A stretch of DNA of 64,000 nucleotides from Symbiodinium natans (taxonomy: Eukaryota; Sar; Dinophyceae; Suessiales; Symbiodiniaceae). Positions 1 to 9,925 of this stretch are shown here, piece by piece. Within the stretch, counting starts at the first letter, position 1, and every line of letters starts with the position of its first letter. The stretch lies in contig CAJNDS010002024.1 in the NCBI GenBank assembly GCA_905221605.1, positions 137,501 to 201,500 on the forward strand. Reading direction: 5' to 3'. The notes under the pieces were generated by a model that searched no databases, was not told the origin of the DNA, and worked only from the letters and a program-made list of their open reading frames with translations. The position numbers and the translations under genes were made by a program.

Positions 1-112
1 TTACGGGCTGAATAACCTAGCCCAAAAAAAGGTTAACCTTTTACTTGTAATGGGCATATATATATATATGTATAACCAAAAAGGTTAAGGTTAACCAATC
101 AGCCCCGAAGGA
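1..112. mobile_element. Introner family IE-J copy
   Basis: Ends GAATAACCTAGCCCAAAAAAA and GGTTAACCAATCAGCCCC form an imperfect inverted repeat around a TA-rich centre. The same design recurs near 9400, 44000, 45005 and 54540. Confidence 0.5.
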
Positions 113-640
113 ACAACACACAAAAGCAAGCCACGCAGCCGCGGGTCTGTGATTCCCTAAACCCTAAACCCTAAACCCTAAACCCTAAACCCTAAACCCT
201 AAACCCTAAACCCTAAACCCTAAACCCTAACACACAGCCACCGGTCTGTGATTCGATGCGCATTTCAAGGCCTCCGACGGCTCCTCGCCACAGGTCCTGC
301 GCGAAATGATTCGGGTGTGTAGGGTTTAGAGAATCCCCTAACCCTAAACCCTAAATCCTAAACCCTAAACCCTAACCCCTAACCCCTAACCCCTAAGCCC
401 TAAACCCTAAACCCTAAGCCCTAAGCCCTAAGCCCTAAACCCTAAGCCCTAACCCCTAAACCCTAAACCCTAAACCCTAAACCCAAACCCTAATCCACTG
501 TGCACATTTCTGGTGCTCTGAAGGGCTTCTGCAAAGGAGGTGTTCGCTGAGTCCAAAGCAGCTGGCGTTTCATGCCGAGCCTCGAGCTTTGCTTGTATGT
601 CATTCCAAGATTTTACGCTTTGCCGACACTTCATGCTGAT
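110..640 (-). CDS. Minus-strand exon islands, unassigned gene
   Basis: Exon-like segments at about 635-495 (SWNDIQAKLEARHETPAALD and ALQSTRNVHSG), 320-232 (AQDLWRGAVGGLEMRIESQT) and 155-115. They read on one strand and are separated by the telomere tracts at 336-490 and 155-230. No family is recognised; the peptides are charged and helix-prone. Start and stop are not defined. Confidence 0.4.
132..254. repeat. Telomere-like tract with flanking duplication
   Basis: (CCCTAAA)n at about 155-230 is bounded by CACGCAGCCGCGGGTCTGTG (from 132) and CACACAGCCACCGGTCTGTG (from 231). The flanks read as exon on the minus strand (MRIESQT). Confidence 0.65.
336..490. repeat. Telomere-like tract CCCTAAA with CCCTAAG/CCCCTAA variants
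   Basis: About 20 heptamers, perfect and variant units interleaved. Confidence 0.9.
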
Positions 641-644
641 ATGG

Positions 645-755
645 TCAGTTCAAAATTATGGTCCCCTTTTGGGTACCCCACAAAAAGGGGCCGCCTTCTC
701 AAAAGTAACCCCAAAGGGGACCCTAATTGAGAGACATGACCATGAAACCCGAAAC
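645..755. mobile_element. Introner family IE-K copy
   Basis: TGGTCAGTTCAAAATTATGG at the left and GACATGACCATG at the right bracket CCCTTTTGGGTACC-type sequence. Related copies lie at 15442-15555 and 19207-19320. Confidence 0.5.
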
Positions 756-759
756 ATTT

Positions 760-1052
760 AGGCTGTCATGGTATTCGGGTTTAGGGTTCGGGCTTGTGGT
801 TATACGTAATAGCATTAGCCACGCAATTAAGACGATCAATTTCTTGAGTTCAAGCGCTGTATGGTGAAGGGTTTACGGTGAGAATAGTAGGGTGACCATA
901 ACGCACAACTCGCTTGTATCCCTATTTGAGGTACTCGTATACTTCATTGCAACCCTACACCCTATAAAGCCAAACCCTATTACACCCCGTACACCCTACA
1001 CATCCTAAACGCTACGGCATTCAGCTACTCATATTAACACTACGTCTAAACC
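760..1052. other. No gene seen
   Basis: Mixed sequence with isolated TTTAGGG and CCCTACA units and no convincing open frame. Confidence 0.4.
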
Positions 1053-1265
1053 CTAAACCCTTTTGCAACAGGCTCGCCACCTAAACCCTAACCCATACAC
1101 CCTAAAAACCCTAAACCCGAAAAACCCACCCTGAAAACCCAAAACCCTAAAAAACCAAAAAAACCCAAAAACCAAAAAACCCAAAACCCTAGACCCTAAA
1201 CAACCAAAAAAAAACCCAAAAACCAAAAAACCCAAAAACCCGAAACCCTCAACCCTAAACCCCTG
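1053..1265. repeat. Degenerate telomere-like tract, CCAAAAA-rich
   Basis: CCCTAAA units degrade into CCCAAAAACC and CCAAAAAACC blocks. The apparent open frame here is pure repeat (GFLGF) and not a gene. Confidence 0.7.
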
Positions 1266-1564
1266 CAAGAAGCCTGCAGGTCGCCGCTAATGGTCTCCGA
1301 AGCTTCCACGGGGTCGGGGCCGCCTCGTCATGGCGTTTGAGTTTCCTGGGTGCTGGTTTTTGTTTTATAACCCTAAACCCTAAACCGTAAACCGTAAACC
1401 CTAAACCCGAAATTTTTGCCACGCGGTATAGGGTTTAGGGCCAGGGTTTAGGGTATTAGGGTATTAGTTTCCGGATTTTTTTTGCCACCCGCCAAGCAGA
1501 GGGTATGGGGTTGCGGGCTAGGGTTTAGGGTAGTCGGGTTTAGGGCTGGAGTTCGCGGACTCCG

Positions 1565-1880
1565 ATGCATGCGAAGTGTAGACGGAAACCCCAAAGCAAC
1601 ACATATCAGCGACATACCGCCCTGGTCAGAAAAATGAGAAGCAGCAGCCCAGCTACTTCTTCAGAGGCATGCGGCTTCAGGGACTTGGGGCCTGGGATTC
1701 CTATAGCAACCAAAGATGGGAGACCCTCTGAAACATATTCCTAAATATGTTCCTCTTAAGCCCAAGAAGGGAATATATAACATGTCCCAAGGATCTACGG
1801 AGTAACAGCTGCATGATGGGCTCTCTGTCACGTGCGACAACCCAAGTGGGGGTTGATCATGCTGCAACGGCATGGTTGTT
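1565..1880 (-). CDS. Two minus-strand exon islands around IE-F
   Basis: Right island reads MPLQHDQPPLGLSHVTESPS; left island reads IPGPKSLKPHASEEVAGLLL. An IE-F introner (about 1710-1797) separates them and ends TATAG|GA. No family is recognised. Confidence 0.3.
1708..1798. mobile_element. Introner family IE-F copy
   Basis: Shares ACCCTCTGAAACATATTCC, AATATG(A/T)TCCTCTTAAGCCCA and ATGTCCCAAGG with copies at 5192, 26556, 27775 and 47080. Confidence 0.65.
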
Positions 1881-2282
1881 TCGATCCAGGGTTCCGGGTT
1901 TTGGGTTTAGGGCCCGCTTTAAGACGCAAACTCTGCAAAGCTCCAAGCCCCTTCAACCCCATGAACCTTCACACGCGACAATCAACTCTGCGAAACCTAC
2001 AAAACCACAAGACCTCCTAAATCCTAAACCCTAAACCCTACGAGCCCTACATGATGAGATAATACAACAGAGCAACTCCGGAAGCTTCACCCTAAACCCT
2101 TTTTGCACCTCTAAACCCTGCGCAGTTTTCCTGGCAAAAAAGATTCCTAAATATGATCCTCTTAAGCCCCCAAAAGGGCAAATTCTGGGTAATATAAGTA
2201 CTATCATTTTCTAACTTTTCGGGGTTCTTCAGCAACTAGTAGAAACGGGCAAACATAAAATGTCTCAAGGGCCTAGCTAGTT

Positions 2283-3235
2283 TCAGAACCCCGGGATGAC
2301 GGGGCCTAGATCTGGGAGCTCGCCGGCATAGCTCCACTCGCCTGCAAAGGCCGGTGCTTGAAGGCACGCCTTGAAGCTTCGCCTGAATAATTTGAATAGG
2401 CTTTTGGGGGTAAGCATAGTATATAATTATAAAGGACCATAAGTGAATACCATTAGTAGTTATTCCGACCCCGAAATCAGACTCAGGGGAGCATGATACC
2501 ATCGGACACTGCCCATGATGGATTTTTATTGTCACTTCATCGGGTTCTGGCTGAAACGCCAAACATGCCTCCTTCGTGCACAGACGGGCCGGGAGATGTC
2601 TGCAACAAGTGCACCTTAGTTGACCTTAAAATGCCTGCCAAACCTGCACCCTAAACTTCCCCCCCCCCCCCCCCCGTCCTTTTCAAAGTCTCGGCAAGCA
2701 TGCAGAACAAACTCGGTTTTTGTCATCGCTCCCTGGGCCTGAGGTGACGTACGGCACCGGCAGCTGATCCTCTGGCGTGGCATAGCCGGCTGCGGCACGC
2801 ATCCGCAAGACATCTTGCATCTCCGCATCGACCTCGCCCTGCCAGGGATTAGGGTTTGGGGTTTAGGGTTTCGGGTTTAGGATTAGGATTTAGGGTTTAG
2901 GGTTTAGGGTGCGATCATTCAGCCTGATAGGAGTGCATTTTTTGCGGCAAGGAGGGCACTCAATCCTGGACCCTGAGCCCCCAAGGCCTCCGCCCGAGGC
3001 TCGGCAGCCATGACGACGCAGCACGTTCGGGCTTGTGTTTTTGCTTGACAAGGGCCTTGACATATGCTTGCAGCATTTAGCCTGAAAGTTTGACTGAAGA
3101 TTTCTTTATGTCGGAAAATCAGTGCCCATTTCGCACGTAGGCTGATGGCTTTCCTCACAAGAAGCAGATCTACAAGGCTGCCACACGGCAAGATGAAGAT
3201 GTCAGGTGATTTCATGCTTCTCACGTGGTTTAGGG
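2283..3235 (-). CDS. Cysteine-rich multi-exon gene, RING/zinc-finger-like
   Basis: Minus-strand islands in order: about 3235-2930, whose distal part reads RIECPPCRKKCTPIRLND (a RING-type CPxCR ending); 2835-2690 (EMQDVLRMRAAAGYATPEDQ, then VCSACLPRL); about 2620-2478 (CTCCRHLPARLCTKEACL, then EPDEVTIKIHHGQCP); and 2375-2283 (ACLQAPAFAGEWSYAGELPD). Cysteine pairs spread over several exons suggest zinc binding, but no complete domain could be aligned. Introns contain a poly-C tract at 2658 and an IE-D copy at 2390-2478. The start is not identified and several frames are open in the first island. Confidence 0.45.
2390..2478. mobile_element. Introner family IE-D copy
   Basis: TTTATAATTATA core with GTAGTTATTCCGACCCCG at the right end; on the minus strand it ends TTCAG|GCG. 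Other copies at 13535, 27203, 40020, 48168 and 60625. Confidence 0.6.
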
Positions 3236-3439
3236 TTTAGGGTTTAGGGTATGGAACATGGATGTCGAGAGCCAGGCTGAAAAGACAGAAGCAGAAAGTC
3301 AAGCAAGGCGAGAGAGAGAGAGAGAGGGAATGAGGTGGACAAAACTGTGCACAAACCGCAACCCTTTTACACCTACACCTGTTGCGGAAACCCTCACCCC
3401 TCAACCCTCAACCCGTTCAGATGCAGGGTCTAGGCAGCA

Positions 3440-3545
3440 ACCTCTGCTGAACCCTAAACCCTAAACCCCAAACCCTACGCCCTAAACCTTAAACCTAAAA
3501 CCCTAACCCCAAACCCTACACCCTAAACCCTAAACCCTAAACCCC
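3440..3545. repeat. Telomere-like tract CCCTAAA
   Basis: About 14 units with CCCTACA and CCCCAAA variants. Confidence 0.85.
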
Positions 3546-3547
3546 GA

Positions 3548-3645
3548 GCCGACATGCCATTGTTGCATCCGTGGCTCTTCGCGCACATTCCTACACCTTC
3601 CGCGCAGTCTTGTGGGATGCGGCGGTCATGGTTGACCTCTCAAGG
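3548..3645. CDS. Exon-like island, strand unresolved
   Basis: Open on both strands: plus RHAIVASVALRAHSYTFRAV, minus EVNHDRRIPQDCAEGVGMCA. Lies between telomere tracts. The neighbouring island favours minus. Confidence 0.25.
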
Positions 3646-3734
3646 GTTTAGGGTTTAGGGTTTAGGGTACAGGTCTTCTTCTAATTCACAAGAGGCCCTT
3701 TAAGGGCTTAGGGTAGTTTAGGGTTGTTTTTTTT

Positions 3735-3872
3735 TTCCGTCAGCAGACAAGCGCATCCCACGAAAAACGTCATGATAGAACATGGCTGGTTCACCATGTC
3801 CCAATTCACAGGTCCTCGCTTCTTGCATCCAAAGCCAGTCGAGGGTTTTCATCTTTCACTTTCAGGGTCTGG
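3735..3872 (-). CDS. Minus-strand exon island
   Basis: Reads MKTLDWLWMQEARTCELGHG, then EPAMFYHDVFRGMRLSADG, up to a poly-A run. An IE-B introner lies just upstream. No family is recognised. Confidence 0.4.
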
Positions 3873-3876
3873 GTTG

Positions 3877-3973
3877 GGGTGTTCCCCTTATACTAACAGT
3901 CCTTAGTAGGGGTAAAAGTGGCCCCTATTCTAATCCCTTTTAAGGACTTTTAGTATAAGGGGGAACAACGGGG
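3877..3973. mobile_element. Introner family IE-B copy
   Basis: Inverted repeat GGTGTTCCCCTTATACTAAC ... TTAGTATAAGGGGGAACA. Family copies at 6317, 11289, 16938, 26990, 37107 and 59821. Confidence 0.75.
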
Positions 3974-4004
3974 TTTAGGGCCTCGTTTGAAGATAAGGGC
4001 CCAG

Positions 4005-4070
4005 CAGACAGCCTCAACTCTGAATAAGCCCGCAGCTCCAGCAGGTACTTAAAGGGTTCTTCAGGGAGGG
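4005..4070 (-). CDS. Minus-strand exon island
   Basis: Reads YLLELRAYSELRLSAGPLSS. Short, no family recognised. Confidence 0.3.
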
Positions 4071-4074
4071 GAGT

Positions 4075-4330
4075 TCAAGGTTCCTTTGTACTCCCCACTA
4101 CACACCAAGGCTCCCTAAGCTTCTCTAAAGTTCGCTAGGTACCTACTCCGCATGAACCCGCCTCCCTTAAGAACCCAAAAACAACGTGTCCAACATGTTC
4201 TGTGGAGTAACCATGCATACAGCCTACACCCGAGTGGACATGAGGGTTGAAAAATAAACCATGATTATAAACATGAATAATAGCCCCTAACATCCTTTAC
4301 AAGCCCCCTGTTCAAGGCTCTCTGCTGTAG
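4075..4330. other. No gene seen
   Basis: Mixed sequence without a clear open frame or recognised repeat. Confidence 0.3.
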
Positions 4331-4477
4331 TTTGCACTGCCACTGTTGCCCGGATGCTAGGTGGAGAGCTGCAGGGAGCAATGGACCTGCACAGAAATGC
4401 ACCGGCAGTCACTCGATGAGCCGGGATACTGCGCCTGTGTCCAATCGAAAACCCTCAGGGTCCATGTACCTAAATAT

Positions 4478-5020
4478 AGTATGTACAGCATATATAGCAT
4501 ATATATAAATATAGTATATATATATATATATAGTATATATATATATAGTACATATAGTGAAAATAGTGTATATATATATAGTGTATATATATATAGTGTA
4601 TATTGTGTATATAGTGTATATAGTATATAATATATATATATATATATAGTATATATAGTATATATAGTATATATAATGTATATAGTATATATAGTATAAT
4701 ATATATATATAGTATACATAGTATATATATACATCGTATATATAGTATATTTAGTATGTGTAGTATATATATATATAGTATATATAATACAAATAGTACA
4801 TATAGTATATAGAGTACATAGAGTATATAATATATATATATATATAGTATATAATATATACTATATCATAGTAAAGTGTAAATAGTATATATACATATAT
4901 ATATGTAGTATATATACTATAATACAGAAATAAATAAATAAATATAAATATAAATATGAATATAAATATAAATATAAAAAATATAAAAATATATATATAA
5001 ATATATAGTGTATAGTATGT
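4478..5020. repeat. TA-rich microsatellite (TATATAG variants)
   Basis: About 540 bp of TATATAG/TATA repeats, then (ATAAATA)n. The tyrosine-isoleucine open frames across it are low-complexity artefacts. Confidence 0.9.
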
Positions 5021-5097
5021 AGACTTGGGCCCTAAAGCTACTACACGGGAAGCCCTTTCAGGCCCAAGTATATACTACATGGGGGGCCTTAGGAAAA

Positions 5098-5960
5098 ATG
5101 AAGACTTGCTGCAGTCCTGCTCTGCGTGAGGTCGCATCTTCAGCTCAGCCAACAAACTGTATAGTAGAGTCAGTAGAGATCCGTATCTAGGATGGCCCTT
5201 AAAACCCTCTGGAAAGTATTCCTGAATATGATCATCTTCAACTCAACAAGGGGAAAAACAGATCCCAGGGGTCTACCTAGGAGAGGTGCAAGAAGCAGAG
5301 AACTCGAAATTTCTTTCTTGGACTCTCCAGAAATAGGCCTGGAAAACTGAAGCCCTGGCCCAGCGTGGCAACCCCCCTGAACCCTAAACCCTAAACCCTA
5401 AACCCCAAACCCTAAATATTGACAGGGAATCCGTGGCACTGCCTTGTGTCGGCGCGCCCCTTATTCCCAGAGCTTGGCAGAAGCTGTTTCAATGCCTGGT
5501 CAGGTTGGGCTAAGGGTTCTCTCAGCGGGGGGGGGGGGGTTGAGGGTACACGCGCCAGATTCGTATTGGCTTGCGGATTCTGAAGCCAGGCAGGTCAATC
5601 GAGGTGCGTTTAAGGCCATGCCAAATTTGATGTAAGCTTAACTTCCTCATCTTACTCCCCTGCGTGTCGACGATGACTCTTGTGCCGGGGAACATCAATG
5701 ACACACACGCACACAGAGACAGCAGCTCAGCCCATTCTGCCTCAAGCAGTAGCCACATGTGCTCTCAACATCGTCAGGGTTTCATAGTTGCCCAATACCC
5801 TGGCCCAAAAAAGCATAAGCTTTGCAGACCGGAAACCCTAAACCCTACACCCTAAATCCTAAACCCGGAGAGCTATCGCAGTTCGGAAGCGCCTGCCAGC
5901 GCGCCGCCCTCCATCTTGAGGCCGGTGATCTGCGACAGAGGGGATCGCAAAGCCATGCGC
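5098..5960 (-). CDS. Minus-strand exon islands, unassigned gene
   Basis: In coding order: 5960-5880 (KRMALRSPLSQITGLKMEGG), 5758-5540 (LEAEWAELLSLCACVSLMFP ... KLSLHQIWHGLKRTSIDLPG), 5515-5425 (QPDQALKQLLPSSGNKGRAD), 5370-5285 (PISGESKKEISSS) and 5188-5100 (LLTLLYSLLAELKMRPHAEQ). All on one strand and separated by a poly-G stretch, telomere units and an IE-F copy, so one gene is plausible though joins were not proved. The 5758-5522 island is an uninterrupted frame of 78 codons. Confidence 0.4.
5192..5283. mobile_element. Introner family IE-F copy
   Basis: ATGGCCCTTAAAACCCTCTG ... GGGTCTACCTAGG, matching the 26556 and 27775 copies. Confidence 0.7.
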
Positions 5961-5965
5961 TTCGT

Positions 5966-6082
5966 TAGGGTTTAGGGTTTAGGGTTTAGGGTTTAGGGTT
6001 TAGGGTTTAGGGTTTAGGGTTTAGGGTTTAGGGTTTAGGGTTTAGGGTTTAGGGTTAGGGTTTAGGGTTTAGGGTTTAGGGC
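5966..6082. repeat. Telomere-like tract TTTAGGG, nearly perfect
   Basis: About 16 TTTAGGG units with one short GTTAGGG unit, followed by a minus-strand exon-like segment (MSNNKEHKLPLLGLPGPGFD) at about 6175-6095. Confidence 0.9.
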
Positions 6083-6204
6083 AGAGGCTGTAGATTTAGT
6101 TTGTAGGAGCATCGAAGCCAGGACCAGGGAGGCCCAAAAGTGGAAGCTTGTGCTCTTTGTTGTTGCTCATGAAGTTAGGGGTTTAGGGTTTAGGGTTTAG
6201 GAGA

Positions 6205-6500
6205 GTTCATTTTGCGAAGGAGTTTTGTATGGCTTTGTGCAGGCTGCGGATTATGGACAGATGTAGGAAGCTCCTGGCTGGTACAAAGGCGAAGGTGCCT
6301 TCTCAGGGCATGTTTTGGGATGTTCCCCCCTTAAAACTAACAGTCCTTGATAGGGATTCTCATACCCCCTATTATAGTCACCATTAAGGACTGTTAGTAT
6401 AAGGGTGACCATCCCGAGGCATATGGCTACGGGCTGATGCAGACTGGCTGGACATGTTCTTTGTACAGCCTGGCCATATGCACATACCAGCCAATTCACA
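6205..6500 (-). CDS. Two minus-strand exon islands around IE-B
   Basis: Right island (about 6500-6416) reads NWLVCAYGQAVQRTCPASLH. Left island (about 6312-6205) is open in a frame reading LRRHLRLCTSQELPTSVHN. An IE-B copy lies between. No family. Confidence 0.3.
6317..6415. mobile_element. Introner family IE-B copy
   Basis: GGGATGTTCCCCCCTTAAAA ... TTAGTATAAGGGTGACCATCCC with a TATTATAGT centre. Confidence 0.75.
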
Positions 6501-6704
6501 CACTAAGCACGGTGGAGGTCAAATGCAGAGGAGGGTGGCAAAAGATCCATGCAAGAAATTCTCAAAGAGGAACGCTGAACCTAAACCCTAAACCCAAGCC
6601 AAGCCCTTTGCCCCCAGCCCCTCTGCCACCTACCGCCCTAAAAACCTTAAACCCGAAGCCTAAACCCTAAACCCTAAACCCTTAACCCTAAACCCCTGAA
6701 ACAA

Positions 6705-6790
6705 AACCGGAGCACCTGCATCCCATCTCTTACCACGAAGCGACCACCCAGATCCTGCAAGCCACAGCAGGGTCCGGGGATGTTTGGGGC
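6705..6790 (-). CDS. Minus-strand exon island
   Basis: Reads GPCCGLQDLGGRFVVRDGMQ then VLRFCF. Bounded by telomere-like units. No family. Confidence 0.3.
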
Positions 6791-6799
6791 TTAGGGATG

Positions 6800-7290
6800 T
6801 TTGGGGTTTCGGAGTTTAGGGTTGCCCAAGACCAAGGCTCCTAAACTCGTACCTAGACCTCCAGCTGTAGATCCCAGTTCTTTGTTGGGTGCCCAGCTTA
6901 GTTGCCATTCTACGAACTACCGCTGGACAAAATGCCCGTTCCCCCCTAAACCAAGCGAGTAACTACCATTGAGGGGTTGTTACAGATCTCTGTAACGTGC
7001 AAAGGGCTTAGATAACAACAAGCAGGCCTGTCGCAAAAACAACAAGCAGCGATACACACCCTCTGTAACGCAGTATGTCGCGCATTGGCTGTCGACACGC
7101 TACAAGCTAACAGCAACACGCGGCCAATTTAGCCACCATATCCAGAGCGTAGCAACTTACACAGTCCAGGGCTTATGTTGAGATGCCCCCTTTACGCTAA
7201 CAGGTGTTAAAAGTGATTATTATAGGGGGGTACTATAATCTCTATTCAAAAACTCTAACCCCTAACCCCTAAACCCTAAACCCCAAACCC
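6800..7290. other. No gene seen; partial IE-B near 7177-7250
   Basis: Contains TGAGATGCCCCCTTTACGCT and TATTATAGGGGGGTACTATA, a decayed IE-B element, and otherwise unremarkable sequence. Confidence 0.3.
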
Positions 7291-7444
7291 TAATCCCGAA
7301 GTTTAGGGTATCTCCTTCTCGGCCCTCTTCCCCGCTGCCAGTAGCACCTTGGGGCCATGGTCTCTTCAAAACTGGGGTTTAGGACTTGTTTAGGGAACCT
7401 TGGACCAAAAACAAAGTAAAAAGGGTACCACTGGGCTACGAAGG

Positions 7445-7600
7445 GGGTCTTGGGCTTTAGAGCAAGTAGAGCCAGTTGCTGCTGGGACACATAGGACCGG
7501 ACTTTCAGATTTCATGTCATGAAGATGTGCCTGGATGCATGACACGGGCAATATCTCGGGCCAATTGTAATCTCCAGCAAAAACAAAAGCCTGAACCCTG
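7445..7600 (-). CDS. Minus-strand exon island
   Basis: Reads GDYNWPEILPVSCIQAHLHD then MKSESPVLCVPAATGSTC. A second frame (LARDIARVMHPG) is also open over part of it. Confidence 0.3.
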
Positions 7601-7611
7601 GCCCTAAAGCC

Positions 7612-7726
7612 TACTTGGAGGTTCATGGGTAGGGTTAGAAGTAGGGCAACTATGATTGTCAGTGGTTATAACCTTATTCGGCGCACTAAGAACCCTACTT
7701 ATAGCTACCCATGATCCTCCAAGTAG
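7612..7726. mobile_element. Introner family IE-A copy
   Basis: TACTTGGAGGTTCATGGGTA ... CTACCCATGATCCTCCAAG inverted repeat. IE-A is the commonest family here, with about 18 full or partial copies. Confidence 0.85.
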
Positions 7727-7847
7727 TCCTAAACCTAAACCCTAAACCCCAAACCCCTTTTAAAACCCCTAACCCCCAAACCCTAAACCTCTTTTAAAGC
7801 CCTAAACCCCTTTTGATCCTCCAAGCAAGCTACTCTGACGATCTCCT

Positions 7848-7945
7848 AGGCCGCTGCCGATTTCATCCTGCTCGGGCCCAGACATTGCCATGCGACGTGA
7901 AGAAGGTCTGGTGCGAAGATTGGTCGGGTCAGAGGGGCCGGGGTA
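7848..7945 (-). CDS. Minus-strand exon island
   Basis: Reads PSDPTNLRTRPSSRRMAMSG then PEQDEIGSGLGDRQSS. Downstream of an IE-H copy (about 7950-8050). No family. Confidence 0.35.
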
Positions 7946-7947
7946 GG

Positions 7948-8050
7948 ATTGGGGGCCTATGAAACTTAACTATTTTTATGGCTTTATACGGATAATAAAG
8001 GAATTAGAGGGTACGAACAGGTACAAATTATGTCCAAGCCTACACCTGGG
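7948..8050. mobile_element. Introner family IE-H copy
   Basis: TGGGGGCCTATGAAACTTAA ... AATTATGTCCAAGCCTACAC, related to copies at 31440, 33180, 39742 and 42245. Confidence 0.55.
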
Positions 8051-8127
8051 CAGATGGCTGTCAGAGGTCAGTGTGGGGTGACCCTAAACCCTAAATCCTA
8101 AACCCTAAACCGTAAACCCTGGGGATT

Positions 8128-8205
8128 CCAGACATCTTGGGGTTTGTCCCGACGCACGAACTCCCCACGTCAGAAAAGCCCATCCATTGCGAGGGGCGAG
8201 GGGCG
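8128..8205 (-). CDS. Minus-strand exon island
   Basis: Reads PSQWMGFSDVGSSCVGTNPK. Lies between telomere-type tracts. Confidence 0.3.
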
Positions 8206-8211
8206 AGGGTT

Positions 8212-8412
8212 TAGGGCTTAGAGGGCTTATAGGGCTTATAGGGCTTATAGGGTTTGTAGCGCTTATAGGGCTTGTGGGGTTTGTAGGGTTTATAGGGTTT
8301 ATAGGGTTTGTAGGGTTTATAGGGTCTATAGGGTTTGTAGGGTTGTAGGGCTTATAGGGCTTACAGGGTTTGTAGGGTTCACAGGGTTTATAGGCTTTAC
8401 AGGGTTTAGGAT
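8212..8412. repeat. Variant telomere-like block TATAGGG/TTGTAGGG
   Basis: About 25 units of GGGCTTATA and GGGTTTGTA type, an octamer-like variant of TTTAGGG. Confidence 0.8.
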
Positions 8413-8631
8413 CCTTCTGAGGGTTATGGGCCAGCTGCAGGATCGAGCTCGAAGTTGCACTTGAACCCTAGAAACCCCAGGCCGACACCACAACTGACAA
8501 CAAATTAACCAAGGTTTATTGCTCAGGGTTCAGGGCCAAATTCCTGAGCCTGTGCCCCCCTCGCCCTCGCCCATGGAGTCCCCCTAAACCCTAGACCCTA
8601 AACCCTAAACCCTAAACCCTAAACCCTACAA

Positions 8632-8722
8632 ACGACAGCCGGGAATGCCAGGGAGTTGCCGAGGTTTCTGCCTGAGTCTGCCCGGCTTGCGGCTTTCATC
8701 CCCGCAAACGGTAACTTCAATC
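8632..8722 (-). CDS. Minus-strand exon island
   Basis: Reads IEVTVCGDESRKPGRLRQKP then RQLPGIPGC, between two CCCTAAA tracts (8584-8630 and 8727-8801). Confidence 0.35.
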
Positions 8723-8801
8723 AATACACCCTAAACCCTAAACCCTAAACCCTAAACCCTAAACCCCAAACCCTAAACCCTAAACCCTAAACCCTAAACC
8801 C

Positions 8802-8930
8802 TACTTGAAGGTTCATGAGTACACTTAAGTAGCGTGAGAAGTACCCTGAGCAAGGTTATAAACCAGTCAGAAGTATAGCTACCCTACTTTTAACTTATAA
8901 CCCCGGTTGTAACTACCCATGCTCCAAGTA
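8802..8930. mobile_element. Introner family IE-A copy
   Basis: CTTGAAGGTTCATGAGTAC ... GTAACTACCCATGCTCCAAG, directly abutting a CCCTAAA tract. Confidence 0.8.
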
Positions 8931-9024
8931 ATCCCTAGAACCCCCTTATGTCTTGGGCCCTCAAACCCATAAAAGCCCTTCAACCCATTAAGCCCTTAAC
9001 CCCCCGAAAAATCCTTAACCCTGA

Positions 9025-9122
9025 AACTTGAGCTTGCAATGCTGCAACTTAGACAGTCAGCGCTACAGCTCGAATTAAAGGGGTTGGCTGGCGGGACGAA
9101 GCCGGAAGCACGGCAACCCCAC
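9025..9122 (+). CDS. Plus-strand coiled-coil-like exon island
   Basis: Reads LKLELAMLQLRQSALQLELK then GLAGGTKPEARQP, a leucine-rich heptad pattern. Minus frames are broken or less protein-like. An IE-A copy follows at 9123. Confidence 0.35.
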
Positions 9123-9241
9123 GTTGAAGGTTCATGGGCAGTTCGAATCAGGGTTATAACGACCTAAATAACGTGATAACCAGTTACAATTGCATTTACC
9201 CTAGAAATCGCCCCACATACAATTGTCATGCACCTCCAAGC
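9123..9241. mobile_element. Introner family IE-A copy
   Basis: GTTGAAGGTTCATGGGCAGT ... GTCATGCACCTCCAAG, right end diverged. Confidence 0.65.
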
Positions 9242-9394
9242 ACATCTCTCGTTGTCCCATGAACGCCTTCCTTCTGACTTTGCACATCGGCAGTTTCGAG
9301 TTTTCGTGCTTGCATTCCATTTCACGATCTCATGTGCCAGTTCCGAATTGCTTTGTCATGCTGAAACAAAGATTCCTAGTTGCTGAGCGCCCTG

Positions 9395-9472
9395 ACCCAG
9401 AAAAGGTGAACCTTTCAACTATTGAACTATTGTATACACCAGAAGGTTAAAGGTTCCCTACTCAGCTCCGAA
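9395..9472. mobile_element. Introner family IE-J copy
   Basis: CCCAGAAAAGGTGAACCTTT ... AAGGTTAAAGGTTCCCTACT. Confidence 0.6.
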
Positions 9473-9584
9473 GCTTTCAATAATAAAACCGGAGGGCGGA
9501 CGACTTGACTTTAAAGAGGACCTGGTCTGCACCCCCAAACATGCCCAACAGTCAGGGTTTAGGGTTTAGGGTTGAGGGTTTAGC

Positions 9585-9925
9585 CCCACGCAACTTCACT
9601 CTTCGGATGCTCCAAGACGTCCCTGCTGTGAGGCCGCGGCTATCGCCCTCCTCCTGGGTCACGGCAATGAGGTACTCCCCAACGGCCAGTGCGGTGTCTG
9701 CAGAGGGTGGTGGTGAGCTTCGGAAGAGGGTCCGAAGCTCACCAAGTTGCCCTAAATTCGCGGTTTTAAGTCTTAGTCCAAAGGGGCTTCCTTCAGCTGA
9801 GTTAGAAACGAGAAAAAGCACAAAAAGATGCAGTCATTGGATGACTTTCCAATGACTTGGCTAGCCCCAAAACCTCGGAGCCCTCGCAAGCTTGGGCCTC
9901 AGCACCCCAGCCCAAACTCCAGACC
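9585..9925 (-). CDS. Minus-strand exons, unassigned protein
   Basis: Two frames, probably separate exons. About 9925-9800: SLGWGAEAQACEGSEVLGLA then KSLESHPMTASF. About 9815-9585: SNSAEGSPFGLRLKTANLGQ, LGELRTLFRSSPPPSADTAL and VGEYLIAVTQEEGDSRGLTA. The second is one of the longest protein-like frames in this part of the window. No family recognised. Confidence 0.45.

Noticed and set aside
1-500. Window start as a telomere
   Set aside because: The tracts at 155-230 and 336-490 are short, interrupted by exon-like unique sequence, and preceded by an introner.
4357-4734. Tyrosine/isoleucine-rich frames on both strands
   Set aside because: Artefact of the TATATAG microsatellite.
6085-6200. CRISPR-like or direct-repeat array in TTTAGGG tracts
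   Set aside because: Units are 7 bp without spacers, and the genome is eukaryotic.
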